Source: Arachnopeziza araneosa (taxonomy: Eukaryota > Ascomycota > Leotiomycetes > Helotiales > Arachnopezizaceae). From it: 64,000 nt of DNA. Of the stretch, positions 21,601-32,777 are shown piece after piece (the stretch's first letter is position 1; each line of letters starts with the position of its first letter). The notes beneath the pieces were generated by a model. The model did no database searches. It had not been told where the DNA came from and saw only the letters and a program-made list of their open reading frames with translations. The translations under genes were made by a program, and so were the position numbers. Location: contig QYAI01000038.1 in the NCBI GenBank assembly GCA_003988855.1, positions 123,847-187,846 on the forward strand, in the 5' to 3' direction.

Positions 21601-22713
21601 CACGCCTTAAATCCGACCACAATCTCAACACCTGCTGAACTTGGTTCTCTCATTCGTGCCCCTACATCTTTCTATTCTGCTTATCCTATTCTTGTCCACC
21701 GAGCCTTCCTCAACTTTCGTCGGCAACCACCTCTTCTCATCGCACGGCTCTCACAAGTCCCTTCCCTCGCTATTATCCTCGCGTTATTCTTTGCCCCTCT
21801 CAAAAACAACTATCCGGGCATTCAAACCCATCTCGGATTCATTCAGGAATTTTGTGCTTTTTACTTCGTAGGCATGCTTCAAAATGTCGCTGTTTACCCT
21901 TCTGAAAAGGATGTCTTCTACAGAGAGAATGACGATGGAACCTATGGCGTTGAGGCGTTCTTTGCTCAATATCTGACTCTGGAGATACCATTCGAGATCG
22001 TGACCAGTCTGTCGTTTGCGATATTGGTAGATCTAGCGGCAGGGTTACGCAGAACAACAACAGTATTTTTCGTTTGTTTTCTAAACTGTTTTTGCATCGT
22101 TTCTTGTGGTGAGAGTCTGGGTATTATGGTAATAAGTTTTCGTCTAATCACCTACGTATTTATTTTATTGGTATCTAACGTGGAAATAGTTTAACACCCT
22201 TTTCTCCCACACAGGCTTCTCCGTCACTCTCACCAGTGTCTTCCTGTCTATCGCACAGGTGATGTCGGGAATTATGTCCATTAACATGCCTGCTGTGCTA
22301 CAAGGAATTAATTATCTCTCTCCTACTCGTTATCTTGTGCGCAATATCGCTCCCTACGCTCTTAAAGAAATGACTTTCACTTGTGCTGTATGTAAATTCT
22401 TCTCTGACTAGCCCAGGCCGGGGTTCCCAGATATTATTCTAGAGATATCTTTGCATTCTAGATTCCTGGCATATTCCGGCAAAAGTTAGGCTAACCTTCT
22501 TAGGAACAACAAAAGCTGCCAAACGGCCAATGTGCAATCAGCACGGGGAAGCAGGTTCTCCAATTATACGGACTGGATACCAATCCTCTTGCCAATCTCA
22601 TGGGGATGGTTGGATGTGCGGTAGTGTATCGCATACTCGCGTATGCCATTTTGAAGCTAATGAGACATCGATGGGGAGAAGAGAGGTTGAAATATGGAAG
22701 AGCCAGAAAGTAG
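18628..22713 (+). CDS. Full-length ABCG (White-type) transporter
   Basis: Predicted 1302-residue ABC transporter with (NBD-TMD)x2 order. Three exons: 18628-22128, 22190-22387, 22504-22713. NBD1 has Walker A GGSGSGKTT (about residue 106), signature CSGGEKRRTSIG and FLDEPTTGLDAT. NBD2 has GPSGSGKTS (about 734), signature ISGGEKRRVTIA and LLDEPTSGLDAF. Each is followed by six predicted membrane helices; the second set is completed by exons 2-3. Both Walker A motifs are canonical, which separates it from fungal PDR pumps where the first is degenerate (GxCT). White-like full-length members are less well studied and may export lipids, pigments or toxicants. The splice joining GESLGIM to FNTLFSHTGF restores the conserved final TMD. 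Substrate cannot be inferred. Confidence 0.9.
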
Positions 22714-25700
22714 ATGTTCTAGATCTCACGTCGATAGATTAAATGAATTCTTGGATTTTAATTACCATACGATCTGGTTTTGAGTGGGATGAAGTTTTGA
22801 TTTTGCTTTTTGGGAAGGAGTTAAGGATGATTTTTGATAGTACGTGGGATTTTCCAAGATGGGAAGGAGACATTTTGGTGCGATTTTGCGCTAGTGAAAC
22901 TTCCTTCAACGCTTTCTCTCCTCTTTCCTCTCTGCTCTTTCCAAGTCTTCCTCTTCACTTTAAATATCGTGACCACGATGACTTTCTCTCTCTTACTAGA
23001 GATGGATCTCTCGAGTTTGTTCAAAGCCGACTGTTCGCTCGAGCTTTTCGCCGGACTAGGCCATCATACCGGTATCAAATTGAGGGTCCACTCCTAGGAT
23101 TGAAGCAGGCTAGGAGGGAGAGGGACCGTTTGAGACCGTGGAGTTGGAACTCTAGCCTGAATTGTTTTCCCCTTGGGTCTGACCCTGAACGATCGCTGGC
23201 CGTTGGTATGAGGAATGGGACGGTATGTTGAATCCATTGTTGGGTTTGGATGATCTGGTCTGAATATCAATAGGAATACTTCCAGTCGGATCCTCCCCTT
23301 TGTTGCCAAGGGAGGATCGTTATCAATCCCGCTGGTCTGATGGCATATGTTCCGCTGCAGTGGAATCCCTCGGGGCTTCCGGAGCGTCTGAGAGCGCAGG
23401 CATCTTCCATTCAAAATATCGATCCTTGGCTTGGATGGCTTGGGATTGCGGCAGCCACAAGCTAAAGAAGCAATTCGTTCCGTCCCCACAAGTAGACAAG
23501 CATATGAAAGTCGAACCCGTACGGGCTCGTACGGAACATACGGAGCTATGACATCCGTGAGGTCAATTTGTCCGATGGCAATTGAGACAAAACACAGACC
23601 TTACGGGAATGCACTGGAGATCGGACACATGGGAGCGGTTCCAGCCTGTTCCCGCCATCCAGGAAACCATTGCCCGTCAACTGGCTCCACGTCGCTTGGA
23701 AGAGCACATTCGAAGGGTAGGCATGTTACTCTGGCAAAAGCTCCTCCTGACCCCGTCGACCACTAAAGGCGTAATGCAAGCCATCGATCGAATGAAGGTT
23801 GTTGTGATTCGCGAATGACGAGTGGAAAATCTGGAAACCATGAAGCGTTCAAAGCCATACGACTACGATTGCAAGATTGACAAACATCTCACCCATGCAC
23901 CTGCACGCTTTGAAATCCGAATCTCGATAGACATAAATGCACCATCGTTGGGTTTGATCTCTAGGCTAAACATCCGGATTCCCTCATTAGGGTTACGCTG
24001 GACTTTGGAGAACCCCCACGTTATCTTCTCAAGGAAGGAAGATATTTTCTCACCATCCAGGTCCCAAGTTTCTGTTCCCATAATATCCCCAAGCATGAAT
24101 GCCGAGGCAAATTCAGCCATGCTTGGGTTCTATCTCATCTCGTATAATCATTGGCAGTAAGCTGAGGCTCTCGATGTGATGTCCAGGGTAGGTAGTGGGA
24201 ATCCGCGCAGGGAGGTGCCTCTGCAAGGCAAGCTGTCTATGCCGCAGTGTGATTCAACCTGCAGACACTCAGTTGAATGGCTAACTCTTGCTCCAACAGC
24301 TGATCATTAACTCGATCTCCTCTTGACTTTCAAGATACCCATGTCAAGAAAACCCGTGAACTATTGCTGTGGCAGAATGCAAGCATGCGAGATCTATTTG
24401 TTCCTGCTTACTTTCTCCTGCACTAGCACTCGCAGAAGCTTTTACTGAAAGGAGGTTTAGCAAGGAAGGTTGAGGTTGAGTTTTACACTCGGACGAATAA
24501 ATCTTCTAGCTCGCGCAGAGTCGGAGAAGGCTCTTGGACTTTAACATCTCTAAAGTTGACAGAATCAACTAGAATCAATGAGACAGATAAGACCTCTCAA
24601 CCACTTCAAAATATTCATGGCAGATATTCGTCCTTCCTAGCGCAAGTTAAGCTGTCAACGGTGGCATACCGTTATCATACCAGGTCTACAATCATATTGA
24701 AATATCCTTGTGGCTAAAGTATCTCCGATGCCACAGACGGCATAGACTGGCTCATTCTAATCCTATTGACAGACTACTAAAATAAAGATTTAAAGGGTCT
24801 GCCGGTCATCTTATTTCCCCCACGCATATTTGGCAGTTCATGTCGATATTGAAAGCTGCCGGTCAATAACTGAAATTTTATGGTCAAGATCGCTGGCCCC
24901 AATCAACATGGCAAGTGCGCTGGGGATTGCATAGTGCATACACTTCTGCATCTCAGGATTCTTGATTTGACTGGTCATTGGAACCCATTTAATGCTACTT
25001 CAGGAGGGAGACGGCAAGCTCACTTCTCCTTCTGCCTAGGATCAAGAGTTCCGTAGATGCCAGGACTGGTCTCTGCGTCGACAGAAGGATGGCTTCAGAG
25101 ATGCCGCGACCGACTCTTCCATCTGCAAACGCTTTGACATGCATCTACGAATGGTTCCAGGGACCAGACTCCAAAGCAAAAGGCAGGGGAACAGGCTAGG
25201 ATTGGCAGCAGCTTCAAAACACACCACCACCACATGGTCTTCCGTGCAGCAACACTACCAATCGGGGTGTTGGTTGGAAGAAACATTCTACGCAAGGGCC
25301 CACGGGTGCTCCCGGATTCGTTGGCAAGGCACAGGGAATGGAGAGCACTGTGCATTCTGCTCCAGATGGAATCAGTCATGCGAAAAGCGGGGAGGACAGA
25401 ACTCCTGTCGTGGGGTAGGATCGTGGCATTTCGCCTGCTCACCGTTTCCGTGGCTGAGACGTTGGCTCTGAAGTCGTTGGAGAATCCGGCACTTGGCTCG
25501 CTATTCAATCCCTTTCTTTCCTAGTTTCTTGCTGTCAAGGAGGACCGAGGAGATGTGAGCTTTGGGTGCAACCCTCATTGAAGCCTTTTTCTAACCTCTT
25601 GCATTGCTAGGAGACTTGGAGTCTCCTTCCGATGCCAAATCATTCCTTGAATCCCAAAAGCCGCGTCACTCTAATGTCTCGGCGTAACGGTACGCGATGA

Positions 25701-28700
25701 TTCTAGGAGCCTTCAAGGCAGCGCACTCACCGTTACATTTCGTATGAAATTGGATGGGTTTCGATCTTGATACCAAAATACGACACGCCACAATGCGACG
25801 CGATTGTTATGAAATGCATTTCAACGGTTATCACAAGGATTTTTGTCCTTCAACAAGCCGCTCTGAGGTTGCATTAAGCTTGTACCACCCTCAATCAAAA
25901 CCTGGTCGAGGAAGGCCCGTGGGGGTTCAAGATCTTGTATGAGACTCAGAAATGTGGGAGCGCTGCTTCGGTATCACAAGAGCTGAGCAGCCAGAAGGAA
26001 GATGGCATCCTGACACCCATTGAACGAACGATGGACTTCGTAGGCCTTGACCTCGTCCGGTTGGGTGTGAGCAATCTACGAGATCCCACTGACATTTTTA
26101 TCGACACCATCTTCTCAACCTTCCCTGCCTATATTTGTGCGACTCTGGGATGCTTCAGGCGACCCCTTTTTCGTTCTTCGAATCACCGTCGAGGCAGGCA
26201 TCCAAATCACATATCCTTAGCAGGAAACGGAAATCCTTGGCAACCTCCCCGCTCCTCGGTCACCGTCACATTGCAAGGACGGCACTATTTGGGGAAGCTT
26301 GAACAAGGCCATCTTGTTTAATTCCCCGAAAATTCCTGTTTTTTTGGTTTGTGATTGCCATTCAGCGGACACCATTACCCATCTCTTGGCGGTGGCTTGC
26401 AGTAGAATGGAAGCTCCTCTCCCTAAGCTGACATGAGTGATACGGCGCAGTTCACCGACTTTTCTTCCGTACATGCCATACCGCTGACAAGCGAAGTCTC
26501 ATACCAGCCTCGGGATGGATGGACGGATGGATTGCTAGTTTGATTTGCGGTCGACAATTAAGCTAAACAAGCCGAGAATATAATCCGAGAGAACAAGAAT
26601 GATTGCTTCGGTTCTATTTTCCGTGCCGTAGATTCACTAATACGAAGTCTGCCTTCTGCAACTAATTTGGAGAGATGGCCCTTTGACTTGCTGATCACTG
26701 TGCCGACTGAGTCGAGCTAGTCTACAAGAAATGGATCCTACGAATATTTGTTGGGAATATCTTCAATTGGACGGGTTGAGTCGGTGTTCTGGAATGTACC
26801 GAATGCTCTCAAACCGATGTGACCTTAAACGGACGCAGGGGAATTCGGCTTACCAGCACGGAGATTTTTGGGCTTCTTGCATGTTTGTACAACCTGAGAA
26901 ATGGAAAGGCTTGGATTGATTGAACCACTTGACCCACCGCGATCCATGGCTCTGGGGAGGAGGACGTTTTGGAAAGCGAAAGGTTATTTGTTGCCTGGGA
27001 CTCGTCCCTCCTGGACGTGAGGAGTTGGTTTGAAGAGGACGGGAGGATTGGAGGGGTTGTGTTCGACCTCGTGCAAGTGCAGAATTGAGGTATTGGTTAG
27101 AGGTATGGTGGTTGAAAGTCGATGTCGCCTCTTTCCCAAGGCTGAATGACTGCATGAGCATCTGATCTGATTCGATCACTGAGCGACAAACGACTTGCTC
27201 GGCTGACTCCGAGTAGACGAAGCTGTTGGATGAATGGTCGGAGCAAGATGGAAGGAACAAGAAGCTTGCATGTTGACATTTTTATCTAGCTCTCTTTGAT
27301 TTCACGGTAAGTCGGAGAAGTAAGCTTCTGACCCACCTTCTTCTAGAAATGCTCGCTAGATTGGCTTCTGACCATGCCTAGGAAATCTCGTACCTTACTT
27401 TAGGGTATGGGTGAGAGGAGGGCACGGTAGTCTACGAGAGTGTGAAGAAGTAGCCCGACTATTCCGAACTGGAGAGGCCGAATCTCTGCCCTCTGTCCTG
27501 GATATTTTTTCCGTTCCGTCTTCTCCGATCGACGTAGCATGATTGCCTGCATCACCTCGAATACGCAGCATGTAGGGCCAATTTTTCAGATCGTGCAGCA
27601 TGGAAAGCAAGTCTAACATGGACCCTTTCATTTCTGCCGACTTGATTGTACTGCTTACTCCGGATCTCCTCATTCCCTGCTGCTCCGATTCTGGAACTTC
27701 TTACCCTGGAAATCTCGCCTTCAGAAGCAATTTTTTACGTAGGTACGACCGTGGGTCGGTAGTAGGCAACTCGGTCCTGCGGTACAAGCACGCAAGTGCC
27801 ACGTCGGTCGTCGCTCGGTCCTGTTGGTGATTCTTTCCTCGTCCAAGGTGCGTTTCGGGACGCCGAGCTAGCAAATCGGAGAGCCGTGGTCGTAATGTTG
27901 GCTGTTTCTGATTTACGGTGATCAATATATGGGGAAATTTCCATCTCGTTTTTGTGGGGTACGATCTAGATCTCGGAGAAGGGAGAGAGCTACTGCAGTA
28001 GATGGTGCTCCGTTCCCATGTTATATTTCCTGGAATAGGGAAATAGATTGTTGATGTGTGGATGGAGCTGAGACGTACGTGATCAGGATACGTGATACTA
28101 AGGTATCCTTCGTATGCGTGTCCGTATCTCATATCGCAGTCCCACTGTTACCGTCTAGGCAAAGTACAACGCAGTACTTACAGGCTAGGCAGAGAGTTTG
28201 TATTGTCGCGATGGCACTCGAAACGAGGAGATCCAATTTTTGCTGACGCCATGATGACATCTCACTCATCCCAATTTCTGCCGAAATAATGGGACTGGAA
28301 TCTTTAGCTTTACCCAGAAGTACCTAGGTCTATGGAGAGTAATCATGAGCGAGAATTTCGGTTAGAGCTGCGGTGCGGTAGTCTGTGTGCGTGACACTGT
28401 CATAACATGGGTTTCGTTTCGTTCCGGTAATTACTGCGATGCTACTTTGTAAGATGACGATGTTGGTACGTGACGGTGAATGATGGATGATACTATTATC
28501 ATACGATCCTTTTCTCTTTTGCCATGGGCCATGAGGACCGATTGAATGGAGGGGTGGGAAAAGAGTAGGCTATGGACTGGGCTGGATGGAAATCAGGTGT
28601 TTGCGAGCGCGTTCTGAGACGGGTGACTTGGGTGAAATACATTACGGATTTGGTTGAATCAGGTTTGTGTATCAGGAAGAATATGAGCAAGGCAGATTTT

Positions 28701-30213
28701 ACGAAGGGAGGTTCGGGGGAAATAAGGGAGACGGGATGGGAGAATGGTGCGGATGGGAATGAAGATGGAGATGGGGATGAAGATGAGCGGGTAGATACGG
28801 TTGTTGATGGAAAAAGGTTAAACGACATGGGCATGCGCTTGGATTTGTGGGTGTGGGTGTGGGTGTGTGTGTGCGGGTGTGGATGTGTGATGGACAGAAT
28901 TGGATGGATATTTTGGGTGTTTGTGTCTCCGTTCATCGGCTAGATAGATAGATGGAATCTTGCAAAGATAGATGGAGCAAAACACAGGGGGTGGAAGATA
29001 TTTCGGGTCTGGGGGGAGAGAGGAGAGGAGCAGAGAGGGTTGGTGATGTGTCCGCCGGGGATAGAGGACCAGGCGCGGGAATAAGATGCGCAAGTGAGGC
29101 GACGGGGCTAAGGTCAGCTTTTGCTCAAGTTGTCTGGGTAGGGATCGCTGGATGCTTGCACTGGGTTGGATTGGAGTTGAATTCATCGAAGGACAGAGAA
29201 GGACGCGGTCGGCTATGTGCGCATAGCTGGGATAAGGGGAGTGAGTGGATGTGGACGAGGAGACGGTGAAGGGGAAAACAAGACCTGAAAGAGGAGAGAG
29301 GCAGCGAAAAGAGGACAAGTGCACGCAAGCAAGGGTAATGCGACGTGGTGAGATTTGGGCAATAGCATGAGCTGTGATGGCATGGATCGAGATGGGTTGA
29401 GAGTTTCGCGGTACTGTACCGTCAGTATAGCGAGGAGGTAGGTAGGTACGAAATGGTATGCTATGATATGGATTATGCCCTGCTCTCAGAGCGGACCAAG
29501 CAATCAAGAGTTGGCATTTACTGCTGCTCACTATCCTATGTAACTCCGTGTCGCCTGCCTCTCCGTAGAGAGACGTAAACCCCCCTCTGTATGCTACGCC
29601 TGCCAGCCTCTTGCCCCTCTAGAGTTAACAAGCCTCTTGTGTATCCTCCCTCGACTCTTCCCAGAGCTGGCCTTCATAAATACAACCCAACCATCCCATG
29701 AACCTTGGAGAATGTGCTCGCGCAGTAAGAATTTACAAGAGATAACATGAGTGCGTAACGGTAGATGGCGCCGAGAAGAGAAATCCAACCGTCGTGGGAG
29801 CACGCCACATGGTGCCCCGAGGAATCAACCAACGCATTATGTAGCAGAAAGATCTGGGCCGCTGGCCGATCACCTCCCAGCCGAACCGACCCATCCATTT
29901 TTGAGCACCAGATCCGCGAGAAAAGAAGAAAATTGCTGAAGAAAGGACGTGAACCACCTGGATATGGAAGAGGTATCATGTGAGCATTAAGTAATAGATA
30001 GACGGGCGGGAATGGGGAGTGGTGATGTGGTGTTGGTGCCGGACCCGAGAAAGGGATGTAGAGGTGAGCGAGCGTGCCCTGCCCTAGGAGCGGTGTAGCG
30101 TCGCACATATATATAGGTTATACTTTGGAAATCATGATCAAGATCGTAGGGTAGTCGTAGTAAGTTCATGGCGTGTGATATCCACAATTAAAGGTTCTCC
30201 CGTCGAGACCTCC
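22714..30213. other. 7.5-kb gene-poor region 3' of the AT-hook regulator
   Basis: No convincing protein-coding gene on either strand. Open frames up to about 237 codons exist but are Ser/Pro/His-rich translations of simple sequence or have no motif. Base composition is close to the flanking genes rather than AT-rich, so it is not an obvious RIP-mutated repeat. It contains GT-rich simple sequence (about 28845-28890), a GATA tract near 28941 and a strongly pyrimidine-rich minus strand at about 28500-29500. The region could hold non-coding transcripts or distal regulatory DNA of the neighbouring regulator. This is inference. Confidence 0.5.
28845..28890 (+). repeat. GT-rich simple repeat
   Basis: Irregular GTGTGG/GTGT array inside the gene-poor region. 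It creates the His/Pro-rich minus-strand frame that might be mistaken for a gene. Confidence 0.7.
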
Positions 30214-32341
30214 TCAGGTCGCGAGGAAATCCATCCCCATCCGATGCGCAATGCTTTGCCAGTCCCAACTTCTCTCATCCCTTGCATCCATCAATCGCCA
30301 CACTTCTTCCAGCACCTTCAATGCCGTGTCTGTATTGCGATATTCCATATAGGCTCTCACGGTAGCAATGGCCTCGCGGATCGGTTCACGTTGGCGCTTC
30401 TCAAACGCCGCGCAGCCGATGACGAAAGCAGGTGCAAGAACTAATGTCTGACTGGCATCTCGAGGCCCGACTTGAGCGAGGAGTTTGAGACCACCATTGA
30501 CGGCGACGGTGATGGTCGGGTTAGGTTCCCAGTTGGTGGATTGAGGCGGGTAGATGGTCCGCCATAGGTAGATCCACATCATCTGTTTGTAGAGGAAGCC
30601 AGCCGCATCACGCGGATCTCCTGCTGGCCATACAGGTGTCCATTCCCGGATACCTGCATCAATTTCGGCTGCAGCATAAAGCATGTGATAGTCCACAATC
30701 GGCTCCTTCTGGAGCTCGATATTCCGTCGTATGCTATTTCGAATGTTGGTGATCTTGGACATGTAGAGAAAGAGACCGTCAAAGACACCTAGGAGGCGCA
30801 CGGCGGAGGGTTGAAGCACGGTGCTTGGGAGGTTCCAGTCATCAACATTTGAGACGAAATGCACGTTCTCGCTCTCTAGAGGAAGATAGATCAGTTGGTC
30901 AGCACCAATGTGGTACTGGAAGAACTCGTGGATAAACTTCATCGGCTCATCATCCTCGGCCGGTGGATCCTCTTGGATCAGACGCTGGTAGTGCTGGAGA
31001 TGGAAGCGGTGTTGACCATTCGGTGCAGGATCCGAGAGAGTCTCGAGGACAAGACAGATCATCTGTGCGTAGGTGGCGGGTGCGACCTTCTCCCCACGCT
31101 GAGCACTGATGAGTTCCTTGAGCGCGGCGTCTTTGTGGAATTGCGAGCGCTCTTCGAGTTCCTTAACGTGCACGGATGGATGGTTCCGAAGGATTTGCAG
31201 TCCGTAGGGAGAAGCGTAGTCGAGATGTTTGCTGGAGAGGGCTAGGATGGAATGCATCAGACCTGAATGCTGTTGGGCCATGGGAAGCATGATATTTCGA
31301 AAGGAGTTATCAACACTCCCTTCGAGGGTGAATTTGACGCTTAGCCGCGAAACATAGTGATGCAAGAAGATCCGATCGCCCTCCGTCTCCAATCCGTGGA
31401 TCAGAATAGGGAGTTGGACGCTGGCCAAAGCTATGCTTCCTGCCCTGCGAAGACGGGCTGTTGCGTTGGTCAGTTCGATGGGTCCTTGCTGGCATATTGA
31501 TATTGCGACAATCCTACCTTCTTCCGCCTTCTCCTTGCCGCTCTTCCAAATCGTCTTTTCAGGATACCCTTCACAAGTGACAGAGTTCTTTTCGCAGTTC
31601 ATACCTGAGAATCATCAGTCTGGCTCCACGTTCCTGAGAGGCGGACTCACAACTCGGCTTCGTCTCATCACACTTCTTCTTTCGCTTCCGGCAGGTGATG
31701 CATCCTGTTTTCGATCGCCCTTTTGCGATCTTACTCAACGTTTCGGGTGTCGGTTTGGGGTGTTTTCGCGGGCGCCCTCGCGGTCTCTTCGCCGCAGGGG
31801 TGGTAGGTGATGTTGGAAGTGCCGTCATCGGCGTCTCTGGTCCCATGCTCTTCTCCTCGGACGTGGGTGAGAAATCGTCCATGTTGGTATCCTCAATCGG
31901 CTCAATCTTGGGAATCACTAATTCAGCGTCATCTTCTGTCGCCGACTCATGCTCGTCCCAATTGATGGCCGGCTGATCGTCCTCCTCGTCCACAAAGCCC
32001 GATGCACTCCAAGGATCCGTCGCCGACGATGCTGCTGAAGTCGCCATGGTCAAGGCAGAAGAGCACGAGATATCCGAACCATCCACGCTTGCCCTTGAGT
32101 CCGAGGTCGATAGCTCAAACATAGGGCATGAGTTTCCAGCCGTCTTGTCCACCAGCACTCGACGACGTGGGTCGCGCTGGACACCGGGACCCACCAGAGG
32201 GTAGTACTTGGATGGGTGTAGCGGAACTTGGTGCTGTCGAATGACCTCTTGGATGTCTTCTTCAGCGGAATCGGGTGTCAGATTCTTGGTGGGTTGTGGG
32301 GTGATGTCGATATCCTCCAGCGAATATTCCCGCTCGGGCAT
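30214..32341 (-). CDS. Zn(II)2Cys6 transcription factor with AT-hook
   Basis: Predicted 667-residue nuclear regulator. Three exons: 32341-31651, 31604-31518, 31439-30214. An acidic, disordered N-terminus (1-180) leads to AT-hook RGRPRK (188-193) and a basic patch. The binuclear zinc cluster follows at C214, C217, C224, C231, C234, C241 (CX2CX6CX6CX2CX6C). The first intron splits the codon of C231, so the cluster is complete only after splicing. After the cluster come EGYPEKTIWKSGKEKAEEG and a long fungal-specific transcription-factor region (about 275-660). The second junction (E-E-G-S-I) uses a GCAG acceptor. The combination of AT-hook and zinc cluster suggests minor-groove plus CGG-type contacts. 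Isolation in 18 kb of gene-poor DNA is typical of developmental regulators. I cannot assign a named orthologue. Confidence 0.85.
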
Positions 32342-32699
32342 TCTGAAGCTCACCTAGTAGCGGCCACGGTGATGGTCCCAAACCCACGGCTCGAACATTT
32401 GGGGTTAGGAAGAGATGCGCGGAATGAAGAGGAGGTTCGTGGGCGGCGGGTTGTTCGAAGGGTGGGTAGAAAGAGAGGAGGGTTGTAAGAGGAGGAGGAG
32501 GAGGAGGTGGTGAGAAGAGGAGAGGTTTGTCGAGGTGGTAATATTGTATTGGCCCGGTCAGCAATTCCAGCCGTCGACGGGGGCGGGCGGAACAGAGACG
32601 AATGGAATGGAGGGTTTTTTTTGGTGTCGGTCTGTCGACAGTGGATTTAGCGGGCAGAGGGTGGAGGGGGAGGGGGGGAATTCTGGTAGGGGCTTGGAG

Positions 32700-32777
32700 A
32701 TGCTGGGAAGTAAGTGCTGGGAAGTGCTGGGAGGTGCTGGGAGGTGCTGAGAGATGCTGAGAGATGCTGGGAGGGGG
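32700..32777 (+). repeat. 10-bp minisatellite, unit GAGGTGCTGG
   Basis: About seven imperfect copies of a 10-bp unit (GAAGTGCTGG, GAGGTGCTGG, GAGATGCTGA) in register, 360-435 bp upstream of the regulator start codon. A CCCATG-rich stretch follows at about 32811-32860. Confidence 0.85.

Noticed and set aside
22743..23231. 162-codon plus-strand frame after the ABC transporter
   Set aside because: Starts 30 bp after the transporter stop, lacks motifs, and translates low-complexity sequence; more likely 3' UTR and spacer.
23863..24120. 85-codon minus-strand frame with fairly protein-like composition
   Set aside because: ATG present, but there is no homologue I recognise, no flanking exons and no promoter-like context. 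Left out rather than guessed.
28818..29531. 237-codon minus-strand frame
   Set aside because: Ser/Pro/His-rich translation of pyrimidine-rich and GT-repeat DNA; no domain.
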